Notes under the pieces: model-generated
What the model was told of the DNA's origin: nothing
Database searches by the model: none
The model's input: only the letters and a program-made list of their open reading frames with translations
DNA from: Chromatiales bacterium
GTDB lineage: Bacteria; Pseudomonadota; Gammaproteobacteria; Chromatiales; Chromatiaceae
Reading direction: 5' to 3'
Assembly (NCBI GenBank): GCA_024762485.1
Contig: JANTHH010000107.1
Location: forward strand, 1 to 9,475
DNA: 9,475 bases
Translations under genes and position numbers: made by a program
Shown: positions 1 to 6,902 of the stretch, in pieces
Layout of the letters: each line of letters opens with the position of its first letter
Numbering within the stretch: the first letter of the stretch is position 1

Positions 1-579
1 CGGTCGGCCCGCGTCGAGACGCTCCGCCAGCCCGGCGTTGAAGGCCTCGCGCACCGCGTTGTAACGCTCGCGGGCGAACAGCAGGGTGGCATTGATGTTG
101 ATGCCCTCGGCGGTGAGCTGGCGGATGGCCGGCAGCCCGGCCAGGGTGGCGGGGACCTTGATCATAGCGTTGGGGCGGTCCAGCGCCTGCCACAGCCGCC
201 GCGCCTCGCTCAGCGTGGTCGCGGTGTCGTCGGCGATCAATGGCGAGACCTCCAGGCTGACCATGCCATCCAGACCGTCGCTGTCGCGGTGGCAGGGTGC
301 CAGCAGGTCGGCGGCGCGACCGAGGTCGGCCAGCGCCAGGGCCTCGTAGATCTGCTGCGGGTTGCGGCCCTCGCCGCTCAGCCGGGCGATGTCGGCATCG
401 TAGTCGGCATGCCCGGTGATGGCCTTCTCCAGGATCGCCGGGTTGGAGGTGACCCCGGCCACGCCGTCATCGGTGACCAGCCGGGCGAAGGCGCCGCTGT
501 CGAGCAGGCCGCGGTGGATGTCGTCGAGCCAGATGCTCTGGCCCAGTGCGCGTGCTGCCAGCAGGGGATTGGCTGTCAT
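1..579 (-). CDS. tal: Transaldolase, mycobacterial-type, 3'-truncated by window edge
   Basis: Transaldolase moves a dihydroxyacetone unit between sugar phosphates (sedoheptulose-7-phosphate + glyceraldehyde-3-phosphate to erythrose-4-phosphate + fructose-6-phosphate) in the cytosolic non-oxidative pentose phosphate pathway. The first 193 residues are visible and the frame stays open to base 1. Recognisable blocks are QSIWLDDI (14-21), GVTSNPAIL (42-50), VSLEVSP (107-113), the Schiff-base lysine in MIKVPAT (Lys141) and GININATLLFARERY (159-173). These match the mycobacterial-type subfamily rather than E. coli TalB. The ATG at 579 has an AGGA at 587-590, 7 bases upstream. The gene starts 26 bases after the glucan phosphorylase stop, so the two are probably co-transcribed. 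This subfamily also occurs as the N-terminal half of transaldolase/glucose-6-phosphate isomerase fusions; the C-terminus is outside the window, so a fusion cannot be excluded. Family assignment is secure. Confidence 0.93.
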   Translation of the reverse strand, partial: MTANPLLAARALGQSIWLDDIHRGLLDSGAFARLVTDDGVAGVTSNPAILEKAITGHADYDADIARLSGEGRNPQQIYEALALADLGRAADLLAPCHRDSDGLDGMVSLEVSPLIADDTATTLSEARRLWQALDRPNAMIKVPATLAGLPAIRQLTAEGININATLLFARERYNAVREAFNAGLAERLDAGRP

Positions 580-605
580 GGTGGATTCCTGTGTTGTCGA
601 ACGGA

Positions 606-3152
606 TCAGTCGACCGAGGCGAAACCGCCCTCGATCCAGGTGATCTGGTGTGTCTCGAGCGGCACCAGTGCATCCGGGTGTTGGGGGATGAGCCGCGGGG
701 TGTAATGGGACAGTGGCCGTGCCGCCGGCAGGGTGCCGCGGTAGACGAAGCCGTTGACCGCACCGGCCAGTGGTTCGCCGCGATCGAGCACATGGGACTC
801 GGCGGGCGCATCACCCAGCGGGTCGGCATAGCAGCTGACCTGCACCGAGTCCGGATCCAGATCGTCGAGGAACAGGGTCAGGCTGACGTGGTGGCCCTGC
901 TCGTCGCTGTGTGCCTGCAGCCGGTCCCAGTGCAGGCTGTTCCAGTGGCGGGCGATCTGTGCCCGCCAGGCGACCAGTTCGCGGCCGACGGCGCCGCCGT
1001 CCGCCGCGCGTCGCTGCTGCCTGGCCGCCAGCGGCAGGTAATAGTCCTGCAGGTAGTCGGTGAGCATGCGGTTGCTGGAGAAGCGCGGCGTGAGATGGCG
1101 GATGCTCTCGCGCATGCGCCTGACCCATTCGCCGGGTATGCCCTGCTCGTCACGCAGGTAGTAGGCGGGGATGATCTCGTGCTCCAGCAGGTCGTAGAGC
1201 TGTTCTGCCTCCACCCGGTCCCACGCCGGGTCGCTGTCGTGTTCCTGGCCGTCGCCGATGGCCCAGCCGACGGCGGGATCGTAGGCCTCGGCCCACCAGC
1301 CATCCAGTTCGGAAAGGTTCAGGCCGCCGTTGACCAGCACCTTCATGCCGCTGGTGCCGCTGGCCTCCCAGGGCCGCCGCGGGGTGTTGATCCAGACGTC
1401 GGCCCCCTGCACCAGCTGCTCGGCCACCAGCATGTCGTAGTCGATGAGAAAGGCCACCCGGTGGTGCAGGTTGTTGTGATGGATGAACTGCACCCACTGC
1501 TGGATCAGTGCCTGTCCCGGCTGGTCCTTGGGATGCGCCTTGCCGGCGATCACCAGTTGCACCGGGTGCTGGGGATTGCTCAGCAGCGCCACCAGCCGGG
1601 CCGGGTTCTGCAGCAGCAGATTGGGCCGTTTGTAGCTGGCGAAACGACGGGCGAAGCACAGGGTCAGTGTGTCCGGGTCCATTACCTCGCGGCCATCCGG
1701 GGCATAGGGCATGGCGGCGCCGCAGGCGGCCTGCTGTTCTGCCAGGCGCTGGCGCACGTAGCTCACCAGCTGTTTGCGGCCGGCGTTGCGCAGGGCCCAG
1801 AATTCGCCATCCGCCACCGCGTCGAGCTCCTCGGCCAAGGGTGCGAGGTCGCCACGCCAACGTTCCTTGCCGCAGGCGCGGGTCCAGAAGCGGTCGGCCT
1901 CGGGCGAGTCCCAGGAGGGGACGTGGACACCGTTGGTGACGTGGCCGACGGGGACCTCGCTGCGCGGCCAGCGCGGGAACAGCGGCTGAAACAGGCCGCG
2001 GCTGACCTCGCCGTGCAGGCGACTGACACCGTTGACCGCCCCGCTGCCATGGACCGCCAGTAGCGCCATGTTGAAGGGTGCGTCATGGGCATCGGGATCG
2101 ACCCGCCCGAGGGCCATTATCTCGGACAGGTCGACCCGCAGCTCGGCCGCGTAGGGGCTGAGGTACTGGGCCAGCAGGGCGGGGTCGAAGCGGTCGAAGC
2201 CGGCGCTGACCGGGGTGTGGGTGGTGAACAGGTTGCCGGCGCGGGTGCAGCTCAGCGCCTCCGCCAGGTTGCAGTCGTGTTCCACCATGAAGTCCCAGGC
2301 CCGTTCCAGCACTGCGAAGCCGGCGTGTCCTTCGTTGAGGTGGCAGATGGACGGGTCGATTCCGGCCGCCTGCAGGGCCCGCCAGCCGCCGATGCCCAGC
2401 ACCATCTCCTGCTGCAGCCGGGTCTCATGGCTGCCGCCGTAGAGTTCGCTGGTGATGGCGCGGTCGGCCGGGAGGTTGAGCGGGTCGTTGCTGTCGAGCA
2501 GCAGCAGCCGCACGCGGCCGACCCGGGCCTGCCACACCTGCAGCCGCAGGCTGCGGCCGGGCAGTGGAATCTGGACATGCAGCCAGGCACCGTCGCTGCC
2601 ACGCAGCGGCATCACCGGCAGCAGCAGGGGGTCGTTGTAGGGGTAGAGGGCGAGCTGCCGGCCATCCTTGTCCAGCACCTGACGGAAATAGCCCTGCTGG
2701 TAGAGCAGGCCGACGCCGGTCAGCGGCAGTCCCAGGTCGCTGGCGGTCTTGAGGATGTCACCGGCGAGGATGCCCAGGCCACCGGAGTAGAGTGGCAGCG
2801 CCTCGCTCAGCCCGTATTCCATGCTGAAGTAGGCGACCTGTCCCAGCCCGGCGACATCGTCGCGCTGATCGAACCAGCTGCCCCCATTGATGGCGCTGCG
2901 ATGCTTCGCCGCCTCCCGCTGCACCAGGTTGACGAAATCGGGGTCGGCAGCCAGGTGTTCGAGCCGCTTGTCGCTGATGTCCACCAGCACCAGCCAGGGG
3001 TTGCGGGTGCGGTCCCACAGCTCGCGATTGATGCGCTCCCAGATGTCGTCCGCGCTGTGGCTCCAGCTCCAGCGCATGTCCAGCGCGAGTTCGGCCAGGC
3101 CCTCGAGACCGGGTGGCATGGTGGGCAGCATGTAGCGTGTGGGCAGGGTCAT
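606..3152 (-). CDS. glgP: Alpha-glucan (glycogen) phosphorylase, DUF3417-type
   Basis: PLP-dependent phosphorylase of 848 residues that would release glucose-1-phosphate from the non-reducing ends of glycogen or maltodextrin. The N-terminus (about 10-115) is the DUF3417 domain typical of this bacterial/archaeal subfamily, with the LALDMRWSWSH segment at 22-32. Catalytic-core motifs follow: HLNEGHAGF (271-279), THTPVSAGFDRF (311-322), HVTNGVHVPSW (404-414), CFARRFASYKRP (499-510) and EASGTSGMK (596-604), where Lys604 should hold PLP. GLNLSELDGWW (610-620) closes the site. The C-terminal ~130 residues resemble a beta-rich tail seen in some members. The ATG at 3152 gives the expected N-terminus; the best Shine-Dalgarno is AGGA at 3163-3166 with a longish 10-base spacer. 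The gene heads block B, after a 116-base gap, and is followed by tal. Substrate chain-length preference cannot be read from sequence. Confidence 0.95.
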   Translation of the reverse strand: MTLPTRYMLPTMPPGLEGLAELALDMRWSWSHSADDIWERINRELWDRTRNPWLVLVDISDKRLEHLAADPDFVNLVQREAAKHRSAINGGSWFDQRDDVAGLGQVAYFSMEYGLSEALPLYSGGLGILAGDILKTASDLGLPLTGVGLLYQQGYFRQVLDKDGRQLALYPYNDPLLLPVMPLRGSDGAWLHVQIPLPGRSLRLQVWQARVGRVRLLLLDSNDPLNLPADRAITSELYGGSHETRLQQEMVLGIGGWRALQAAGIDPSICHLNEGHAGFAVLERAWDFMVEHDCNLAEALSCTRAGNLFTTHTPVSAGFDRFDPALLAQYLSPYAAELRVDLSEIMALGRVDPDAHDAPFNMALLAVHGSGAVNGVSRLHGEVSRGLFQPLFPRWPRSEVPVGHVTNGVHVPSWDSPEADRFWTRACGKERWRGDLAPLAEELDAVADGEFWALRNAGRKQLVSYVRQRLAEQQAACGAAMPYAPDGREVMDPDTLTLCFARRFASYKRPNLLLQNPARLVALLSNPQHPVQLVIAGKAHPKDQPGQALIQQWVQFIHHNNLHHRVAFLIDYDMLVAEQLVQGADVWINTPRRPWEASGTSGMKVLVNGGLNLSELDGWWAEAYDPAVGWAIGDGQEHDSDPAWDRVEAEQLYDLLEHEIIPAYYLRDEQGIPGEWVRRMRESIRHLTPRFSSNRMLTDYLQDYYLPLAARQQRRAADGGAVGRELVAWRAQIARHWNSLHWDRLQAHSDEQGHHVSLTLFLDDLDPDSVQVSCYADPLGDAPAESHVLDRGEPLAGAVNGFVYRGTLPAARPLSHYTPRLIPQHPDALVPLETHQITWIEGGFASVD

Positions 3153-3268
3153 GGTGTGCTTGTCCTGTGGGTGGCTCCAGGTTTGTTTTTGTTATAGCAG
3201 CCCTATTCGGGTTTTTGATGTCAGTCGTGATTGTCGACGCTGCTGGCTCACCCCGCTTGTCCCGCCGT
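3153..3268 (-). promoter_or_regulatory. Intergenic gap with candidate promoter for glgP-tal
   Basis: This is the only gap above 40 bases in the window. On the minus strand it contains TGCTATAAC (3191-3199), which fits an extended -10 element (TGnTATAAT with one mismatch). It sits in an AT-richer pocket and would give a leader of roughly 30 bases before the glgP start. No good -35 lies at 17 bases; CTGACA lies about 22 bases upstream, which is too far. Weak symmetry (GTCG, 7 bases, CGAC) lies upstream. I see no GC-rich hairpin plus T-run that would end block A transcription, so read-through from mtfA into glgP is possible. Confidence 0.35.
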
Positions 3269-4072
3269 TCACACTGTGTGGCGTTCGTTATGCGGCAGCC
3301 GGGCAAGCGGGTCCTGGCGATAGAAGGCCTTCAGCTGCCCATAGACATCGGGGCAGTCATGCTGCAGCTGCCAGGGCGCGGTGAAGAAATATTCGCTGAG
3401 CACGGCGAAGAACTCCGCCGGGCTGGTGGCGCCATAGGGATTGATGCAGCCGCGGTGATGGCGCTCGATGCGGTGCTGCAGCTGGCGGTAGGCGGCGCTC
3501 AGTGCGTGGGTCCAGTCCTCGATCGGCATGTCCGGGTGCAGCGGCGGCATGCCGTTGGCGCGGCCGTTGAGCATGTCCAGCTTGTGGGCGAACTCGTGGA
3601 TGACCACGTTGGCGCCGGGTCGTGGATGTGCCAGCTCGCGTGCGATGTCGGCCCAGGCGAGAATCACCGGTCCCTGCCCCCAGGCCTCGCCGCTGAGCAA
3701 CACGTCCTGCTCGCTCACCAAGCCGATGTCATCGCTGACCGTGTGATGCACGCGAAAGCTGTCGGGGTAGACCACCACCTCGTGCCAGCCGTCGTAGTAG
3801 TCCATGTCGAGGTGGAGGATGGGCAGGCAGGCCTGGGCGGCGATCTGCAGGCGCATCTGCCGCGTCAGCGCCAGCCCCTGTACTCCGTTGAGGGTCTTGC
3901 GATGCAGGAATTGCACCACCCGCTCGCGCAGGTGGGCCAGCTCGACCGCCGACAGTCCCTGCAGGCAGTGGATGCCGTCGATGGCCTCGTGCCAGGCGCG
4001 TAGCGGCAGCGGGTGCCGCGCCAGTTCACGACGCTGACGCCAGTGGTCGTACCAGGTAAAGGGATTGATCAC
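3269..4072 (-). CDS. mtfA: MtfA-family zinc metallopeptidase (peptidase M90)
   Basis: A 267-residue cytosolic protein of the MtfA (Mlc titration factor A, M90) family. In E. coli, MtfA binds and inactivates the glucose repressor Mlc, relieving ptsG repression, and has aminopeptidase activity. The zinc site is clear: HEFAH at 159-163 in VVIHEFAHKLDMLNG, with the third ligand most likely Glu220 in SPAEFFAVLSEYFF (217-230). DIGLV (115-119) and the EVVVYPDSF stretch (98-106) also match the family. Length agrees with E. coli MtfA (about 265). The start is GTG at 4072, six bases after the stop of the preceding gene and in the same frame as it. The preceding in-frame stop rules out a longer protein, and there is no obvious Shine-Dalgarno, so translation probably depends on coupling. 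It ends the stress-like block A. Whether this organism has Mlc or a glucose PTS is not visible, so the regulatory target is open. Confidence 0.92.
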   Translation of the reverse strand: MINPFTWYDHWRQRRELARHPLPLRAWHEAIDGIHCLQGLSAVELAHLRERVVQFLHRKTLNGVQGLALTRQMRLQIAAQACLPILHLDMDYYDGWHEVVVYPDSFRVHHTVSDDIGLVSEQDVLLSGEAWGQGPVILAWADIARELAHPRPGANVVIHEFAHKLDMLNGRANGMPPLHPDMPIEDWTHALSAAYRQLQHRIERHHRGCINPYGATSPAEFFAVLSEYFFTAPWQLQHDCPDVYGQLKAFYRQDPLARLPHNERHTV

Positions 4073-4078
4073 CCGGGG

Positions 4079-4621
4079 TCAGGGCAGGATGTCGACACTG
4101 TCCGCGCCCTGCCACAACAGGCGTTGCTTGAGTGCCTGGGGATCCTGCTTGCCGGCATGGACCAGCAACAGGGTCTTGCCGTCCATGATCGCCTGGTGCA
4201 GCGCATCGAGCTTGTCCTCGGGGATGCCGAGCCGGTGCAGTGCGACGCCGAGGCGGGTCGCCATGGCCGAGCCGGCCATCACCCCGGCGCCCAGCACGGC
4301 CCCGGCGATGGCGTTGATGATCGGCCCGGCGGCCAGCAGGGCACCGACGCCTGGGACGATCAGCAGCCCGCTGGCGCCGGCCACCAGTCCGGCCAGCGAG
4401 CCCCACAGTGCACCCTGTTCGCTCCACACGCGGATGCGCTCACCCTCGTCGCCGTAGCTGATGCCGAGGAAGTCGTCACCGTGGCCACCGGCGCGGTGCA
4501 GCAGCGAGATCTGGTCCATGGGGAAATCCTGATCGATCAGCTGCTCCACGACCTTGGTGGCCTTGTCCGGGGAATCGAACAGGGCCGCGATCAGCGGCTC
4601 CTGGTGTGCGGTGATGTCCAT
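4079..4621 (-). CDS. Glycine-zipper membrane protein, general-stress-protein-like
   Basis: A 180-residue protein of unknown function. Residues 10-45 (AALFDSPDKATKVVEQLID onward) resemble the N-terminal fold of YflT/general stress protein 17M-like proteins. Residues about 69-125 form one or two hydrophobic segments very rich in Gly and Ala with GxxxG-type spacing (SLAGLVAGASG, AIAGAVLGAGVMAG), as in glycine-zipper inner-membrane proteins. The tail (LGIPEDKLDALHQAIMDGK, then LLLVHAG) matches the closing module of the same group, so the layout is a soluble domain split by a membrane hairpin. DUF1269-type proteins are an alternative family. The ATG at 4621 has a TGAGG ribosome site at 4628-4632, six bases away, which overlaps the stop codon of the upstream fusion gene. 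Position between a Usp-type protein and mtfA supports a stress role, but no biochemical function can be assigned. Confidence 0.8.
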   Translation of the reverse strand: MDITAHQEPLIAALFDSPDKATKVVEQLIDQDFPMDQISLLHRAGGHGDDFLGISYGDEGERIRVWSEQGALWGSLAGLVAGASGLLIVPGVGALLAAGPIINAIAGAVLGAGVMAGSAMATRLGVALHRLGIPEDKLDALHQAIMDGKTLLLVHAGKQDPQALKQRLLWQGADSVDILP

Positions 4622-4629
4622 GACGGGCC

Positions 4630-5463
4630 TCAGGCGGTGGCGTCGAGGCGCACGGTGAGTACGTCACAGCGTGCGCGGTTGTTGATGGCATTGGCGGTGG
4701 AGCCGAGCAGCCGGGCGATCCCGCGGTGGCCGTGTCTGCCGACCACGATCAGGTCGGTGCGCAGCGCCTCGGCCTGGGACAGGATCACGCCCTTGGGCGA
4801 GCCCAGCAGCACCTCGTAGTCCAGCTTGCCGACGCCGAGTCTGTCGATCAGCAGGCGCATGCGCTCCTTGGCCGCGGCCACCAGTTCCAGGTCCATGTCC
4901 AGTTCCAGCGGGATGACGGGGTCGTAGGACTCGTCGTAGTAGATGTAGTTTTCCACCGCGTGCACCAGGTGGACCCGGCCGCCGTAGTGGCCGGCCAGTT
5001 CCACCGCCCGTTGCACCGCGCGCTCGGCGTGGGCGGAGAAGTCCACGCCGACGAGGATGCTCTGGTAGGGGGCGGCGGGTGCCGTCGCCGCGGCCGCCTG
5101 CTGTCGGGGCTCGCGCAGCCAGTCCCAGGCGTCACCGAGTTGCTCCGCCTCGAAGAAACGGACCTCGGCACTGGTGAAGGGCTTGGCCATCAGCGCCATC
5201 CATTTCTGCAGACCACCCTCGCCGACGATGGCGATGCGCTCGAAGTCATCCGCGTGCTCGACGCCGAGGCGGAAGTCGTCCCAGGCGGCGCCGAGGTCCC
5301 AGCCGTGGAAGTCCACCAGTTCCAGCAGCACCGAGATACGGCCCTGCTCCTTGATGAGTTCCTCCAGACGGGGGAGGAAGGCCTGGTAGTCGGCATGGCT
5401 GAGCTTGCCGCTGAGACGGAAGGCGACGATGTTGTCTTCCTGTACCGGGATTTGCTCGATCAT
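4630..5463 (-). CDS. SpoIIAA-like (STAS/SEC14) domain fused to UspA domain
   Basis: A 277-residue two-domain cytosolic protein. Residues 1-118 look like the SpoIIAA-like/STAS-SEC14 family: FRLSGKLSHADYQAFLPRLE (15-34), LLELVDFHGWDLGAAWDD (46-63), IAIVGEGGLQKWMA (77-90), and a closing AWDWLRE. An Ala/Pro-rich linker (119-132) leads to a UspA domain at about 133-274, starting YQSILVGVDFSAHAERAV. Asp141 and the GRHG-(8 residues)-GST motif (242-256) indicate a probable nucleotide-binding Usp of the GSTAN type. The spacing is one residue shorter than the textbook G2xG9xG(S/T) motif. Family knowledge suggests stress signalling; the partner is unknown. The ATG at 5463 follows a strong AGGAGA site (5469-5474) at 5 bases. 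The downstream gene begins 8 bases after the stop. The two domains more often occur as separate proteins, so the fusion is noteworthy. Confidence 0.9.
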   Translation of the reverse strand: MIEQIPVQEDNIVAFRLSGKLSHADYQAFLPRLEELIKEQGRISVLLELVDFHGWDLGAAWDDFRLGVEHADDFERIAIVGEGGLQKWMALMAKPFTSAEVRFFEAEQLGDAWDWLREPRQQAAAATAPAAPYQSILVGVDFSAHAERAVQRAVELAGHYGGRVHLVHAVENYIYYDESYDPVIPLELDMDLELVAAAKERMRLLIDRLGVGKLDYEVLLGSPKGVILSQAEALRTDLIVVGRHGHRGIARLLGSTANAINNRARCDVLTVRLDATA

Positions 5464-5499
5464 GGGGGTCTCCTGTGCTTGCTGCTGTGGTCTGGTTGG

Positions 5500-6891
5500 T
5501 CAGATGTCAAATGACTGGTGGAGTTCCGGCATCACCACCCGGGTGTGTCCGAGTTGTGTGGCAAAGGCCCGCATCGCATCGTCCTCGCCATGGACCAGGA
5601 AGGTGGTCTCCGGGTTGCCGGTATGGCGTTGCCAGGCCAGCAGTTCATCACAATCGGCATGGGCAGAGAAACCGCCGATGGTGTGGATGCGGGCATGCAC
5701 CGGGATCTCCTCGCCAAACAGACGTATATCCTTGGCACCATCGATGATACGCCTGGCCGGGGTGCCGATGGCGGCGTAGCCGACAAAGATCACGCTGCTG
5801 TCGCGCCGCCACAGGTTGTGTTTCAGGTGATGACGCACCCGCCCGCCGGTGCACATGCCGGAACCGGCGATGATCACCGCGCCACCACCGATGCGATTCA
5901 GGGCGATGGACTGCGCGGTCTCGCGGGTCATGTGCAGCCCGGGCAGGTCGAAGGGGTCGTGGCCGGCATCGAACAGCGCCGCCGCCTCGCGGTCGTAGCA
6001 TTCCGGGTGATGACGGAAGATCTCGGTGGCGGAGATGGCCATGGGTGAGTCGAGGAACACCTGCATGCTGGCCGGCAGCTGGTCCTGCTCCACACCCTCG
6101 CGCAGGTAATAGAGGATCTCCTGACTGCGCTCCAGTGCAAAGCTGGGGATGATCACATTGCCGCCACGATGGAAGGTGGCGTTGATGGCGTCGTACAGTT
6201 CCGCCACCGATGGCTCCAGTGCCTTGTGACGGCGGTCGCCGTAGGTGGTCTCCATCACCACGATGTCCACCTCGGGCGGTGGTGTGGGGTCGCGCAGGAT
6301 GACCCGCCCGCCATAGCCCAGGTCGCCGGAGAACAATACCCGGCGATGTCTGCCCTTGTGATCGATCTCCAGCAGCACACTCGCGGAGCCGAGGATATGC
6401 CCGGCATCGATGTAGGTGGCACGGATGCGCTCGCCCAGTTCCAGGGGCTTGCCGTATTCGGCGGTGCGGCCGAAGAAGTCGAGGCTGTCGAGTGCATCCA
6501 GGGTGGTATAGAGCGGTTCGACCTCCCTGGAGTGGTGATTGTGGCGGCGCTCCTTGCGGTTCTGCCACTCGGCATCCTCTTCCTGCAGGTGGGCGGCGTC
6601 GAGCATCACCAGTCGCGCCAGCTCACGGCTCGCCGAGGTGGTGATGATCTCGCCCTGAAAGCCGCGCTTGGCCAGCAGCGGGATGCGCCCGCAGTGGTCG
6701 AGGTGAGCGTGGGTCAGCAGCAGGTAATCGATCTCCGCCGGGTCGAAGCCGAAGTCGGCGCTGTTGTCCTCGCGCAGTTCGTGGCTGCCCTGGTACAGCC
6801 CGCAGTCGACCAGGATGCGGGTCTCACCCACCTGTAACAGATGGCAGGAGCCGGTGACCTGGTGGGCCGCGCCGTGGAAGGATATTTTCAT
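5500..6891 (-). CDS. MBL-fold/beta-CASP metallohydrolase, RNA-processing type
   Basis: A 463-residue metallo-beta-lactamase/beta-CASP protein like bacterial and archaeal relatives of CPSF-73 (Thermus TTHA0252 type), which act as RNA endo- or exonucleases. The zinc site is complete: HAHLDH (61-66), His165 in DAGHILGSA and Asp190 in FSGDLG. Beta-CASP motif A is Glu214 in METTYG, motif B is His411 in GGFSAHAD and motif C is His434 in FLVHGE. A His at motif C is associated with RNA rather than DNA substrates. SGMCTGGRVRHHLKHNL (344-360) is a further family block. The ATG at 6891 is chosen because MKISFHGAAHQVTGSCHLL is the canonical N-terminus and AAGGAGA (6896-6902) precedes it by 4 bases; the frame stays open further upstream only as a shadow of the ATPase gene. 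It overlaps the ATPase stop by 4 bases (ATGA). Predicted cytosolic; RNA target unknown. Confidence 0.93.
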   Translation of the reverse strand: MKISFHGAAHQVTGSCHLLQVGETRILVDCGLYQGSHELREDNSADFGFDPAEIDYLLLTHAHLDHCGRIPLLAKRGFQGEIITTSASRELARLVMLDAAHLQEEDAEWQNRKERRHNHHSREVEPLYTTLDALDSLDFFGRTAEYGKPLELGERIRATYIDAGHILGSASVLLEIDHKGRHRRVLFSGDLGYGGRVILRDPTPPPEVDIVVMETTYGDRRHKALEPSVAELYDAINATFHRGGNVIIPSFALERSQEILYYLREGVEQDQLPASMQVFLDSPMAISATEIFRHHPECYDREAAALFDAGHDPFDLPGLHMTRETAQSIALNRIGGGAVIIAGSGMCTGGRVRHHLKHNLWRRDSSVIFVGYAAIGTPARRIIDGAKDIRLFGEEIPVHARIHTIGGFSAHADCDELLAWQRHTGNPETTFLVHGEDDAMRAFATQLGHTRVVMPELHQSFDI

Positions 6892-6902
6892 GGGCTCTCC
6901 TT
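6888..6902 (-). promoter_or_regulatory. ATGA overlap and Shine-Dalgarno inside ATPase 3' end
   Basis: The last ATPase codons (AAG GAG AGC CCA TGA) double as a near-perfect ribosome binding site, AAGGAGA at 6896-6902. The stop TGA shares three bases with the ATG of the beta-CASP gene. This arrangement is seen directly and is typical of translational coupling or re-initiation. Confidence 0.85.

Noticed and set aside
546..3197. Long plus-strand open frames (546-2063 and 2085-3197) opposite glucan phosphorylase
   Set aside because: They mirror the codon pattern of glgP, carry no family motif and have no credible ribosome sites; shadows of the real gene.
3219..3237. Small dyad GTCG-N7-CGAC upstream of glgP as an operator
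   Set aside because: Four-base arms are expected by chance in GC-rich sequence, and no known regulator site matches.
3196..3244. Inverted 6-base arms AGCAGC/GCTGCT in the mtfA-glgP gap
   Set aside because: Only 6 bp arms separated by about 37 bases and no T-run after them on the minus strand; not a convincing terminator or operator.
5464..5499. 36-base gap between the beta-CASP gene and the Usp fusion as a promoter or terminator
   Set aside because: Contains a good ribosome site (5469-5474) but no hairpin, T-run or -10/-35 pair.
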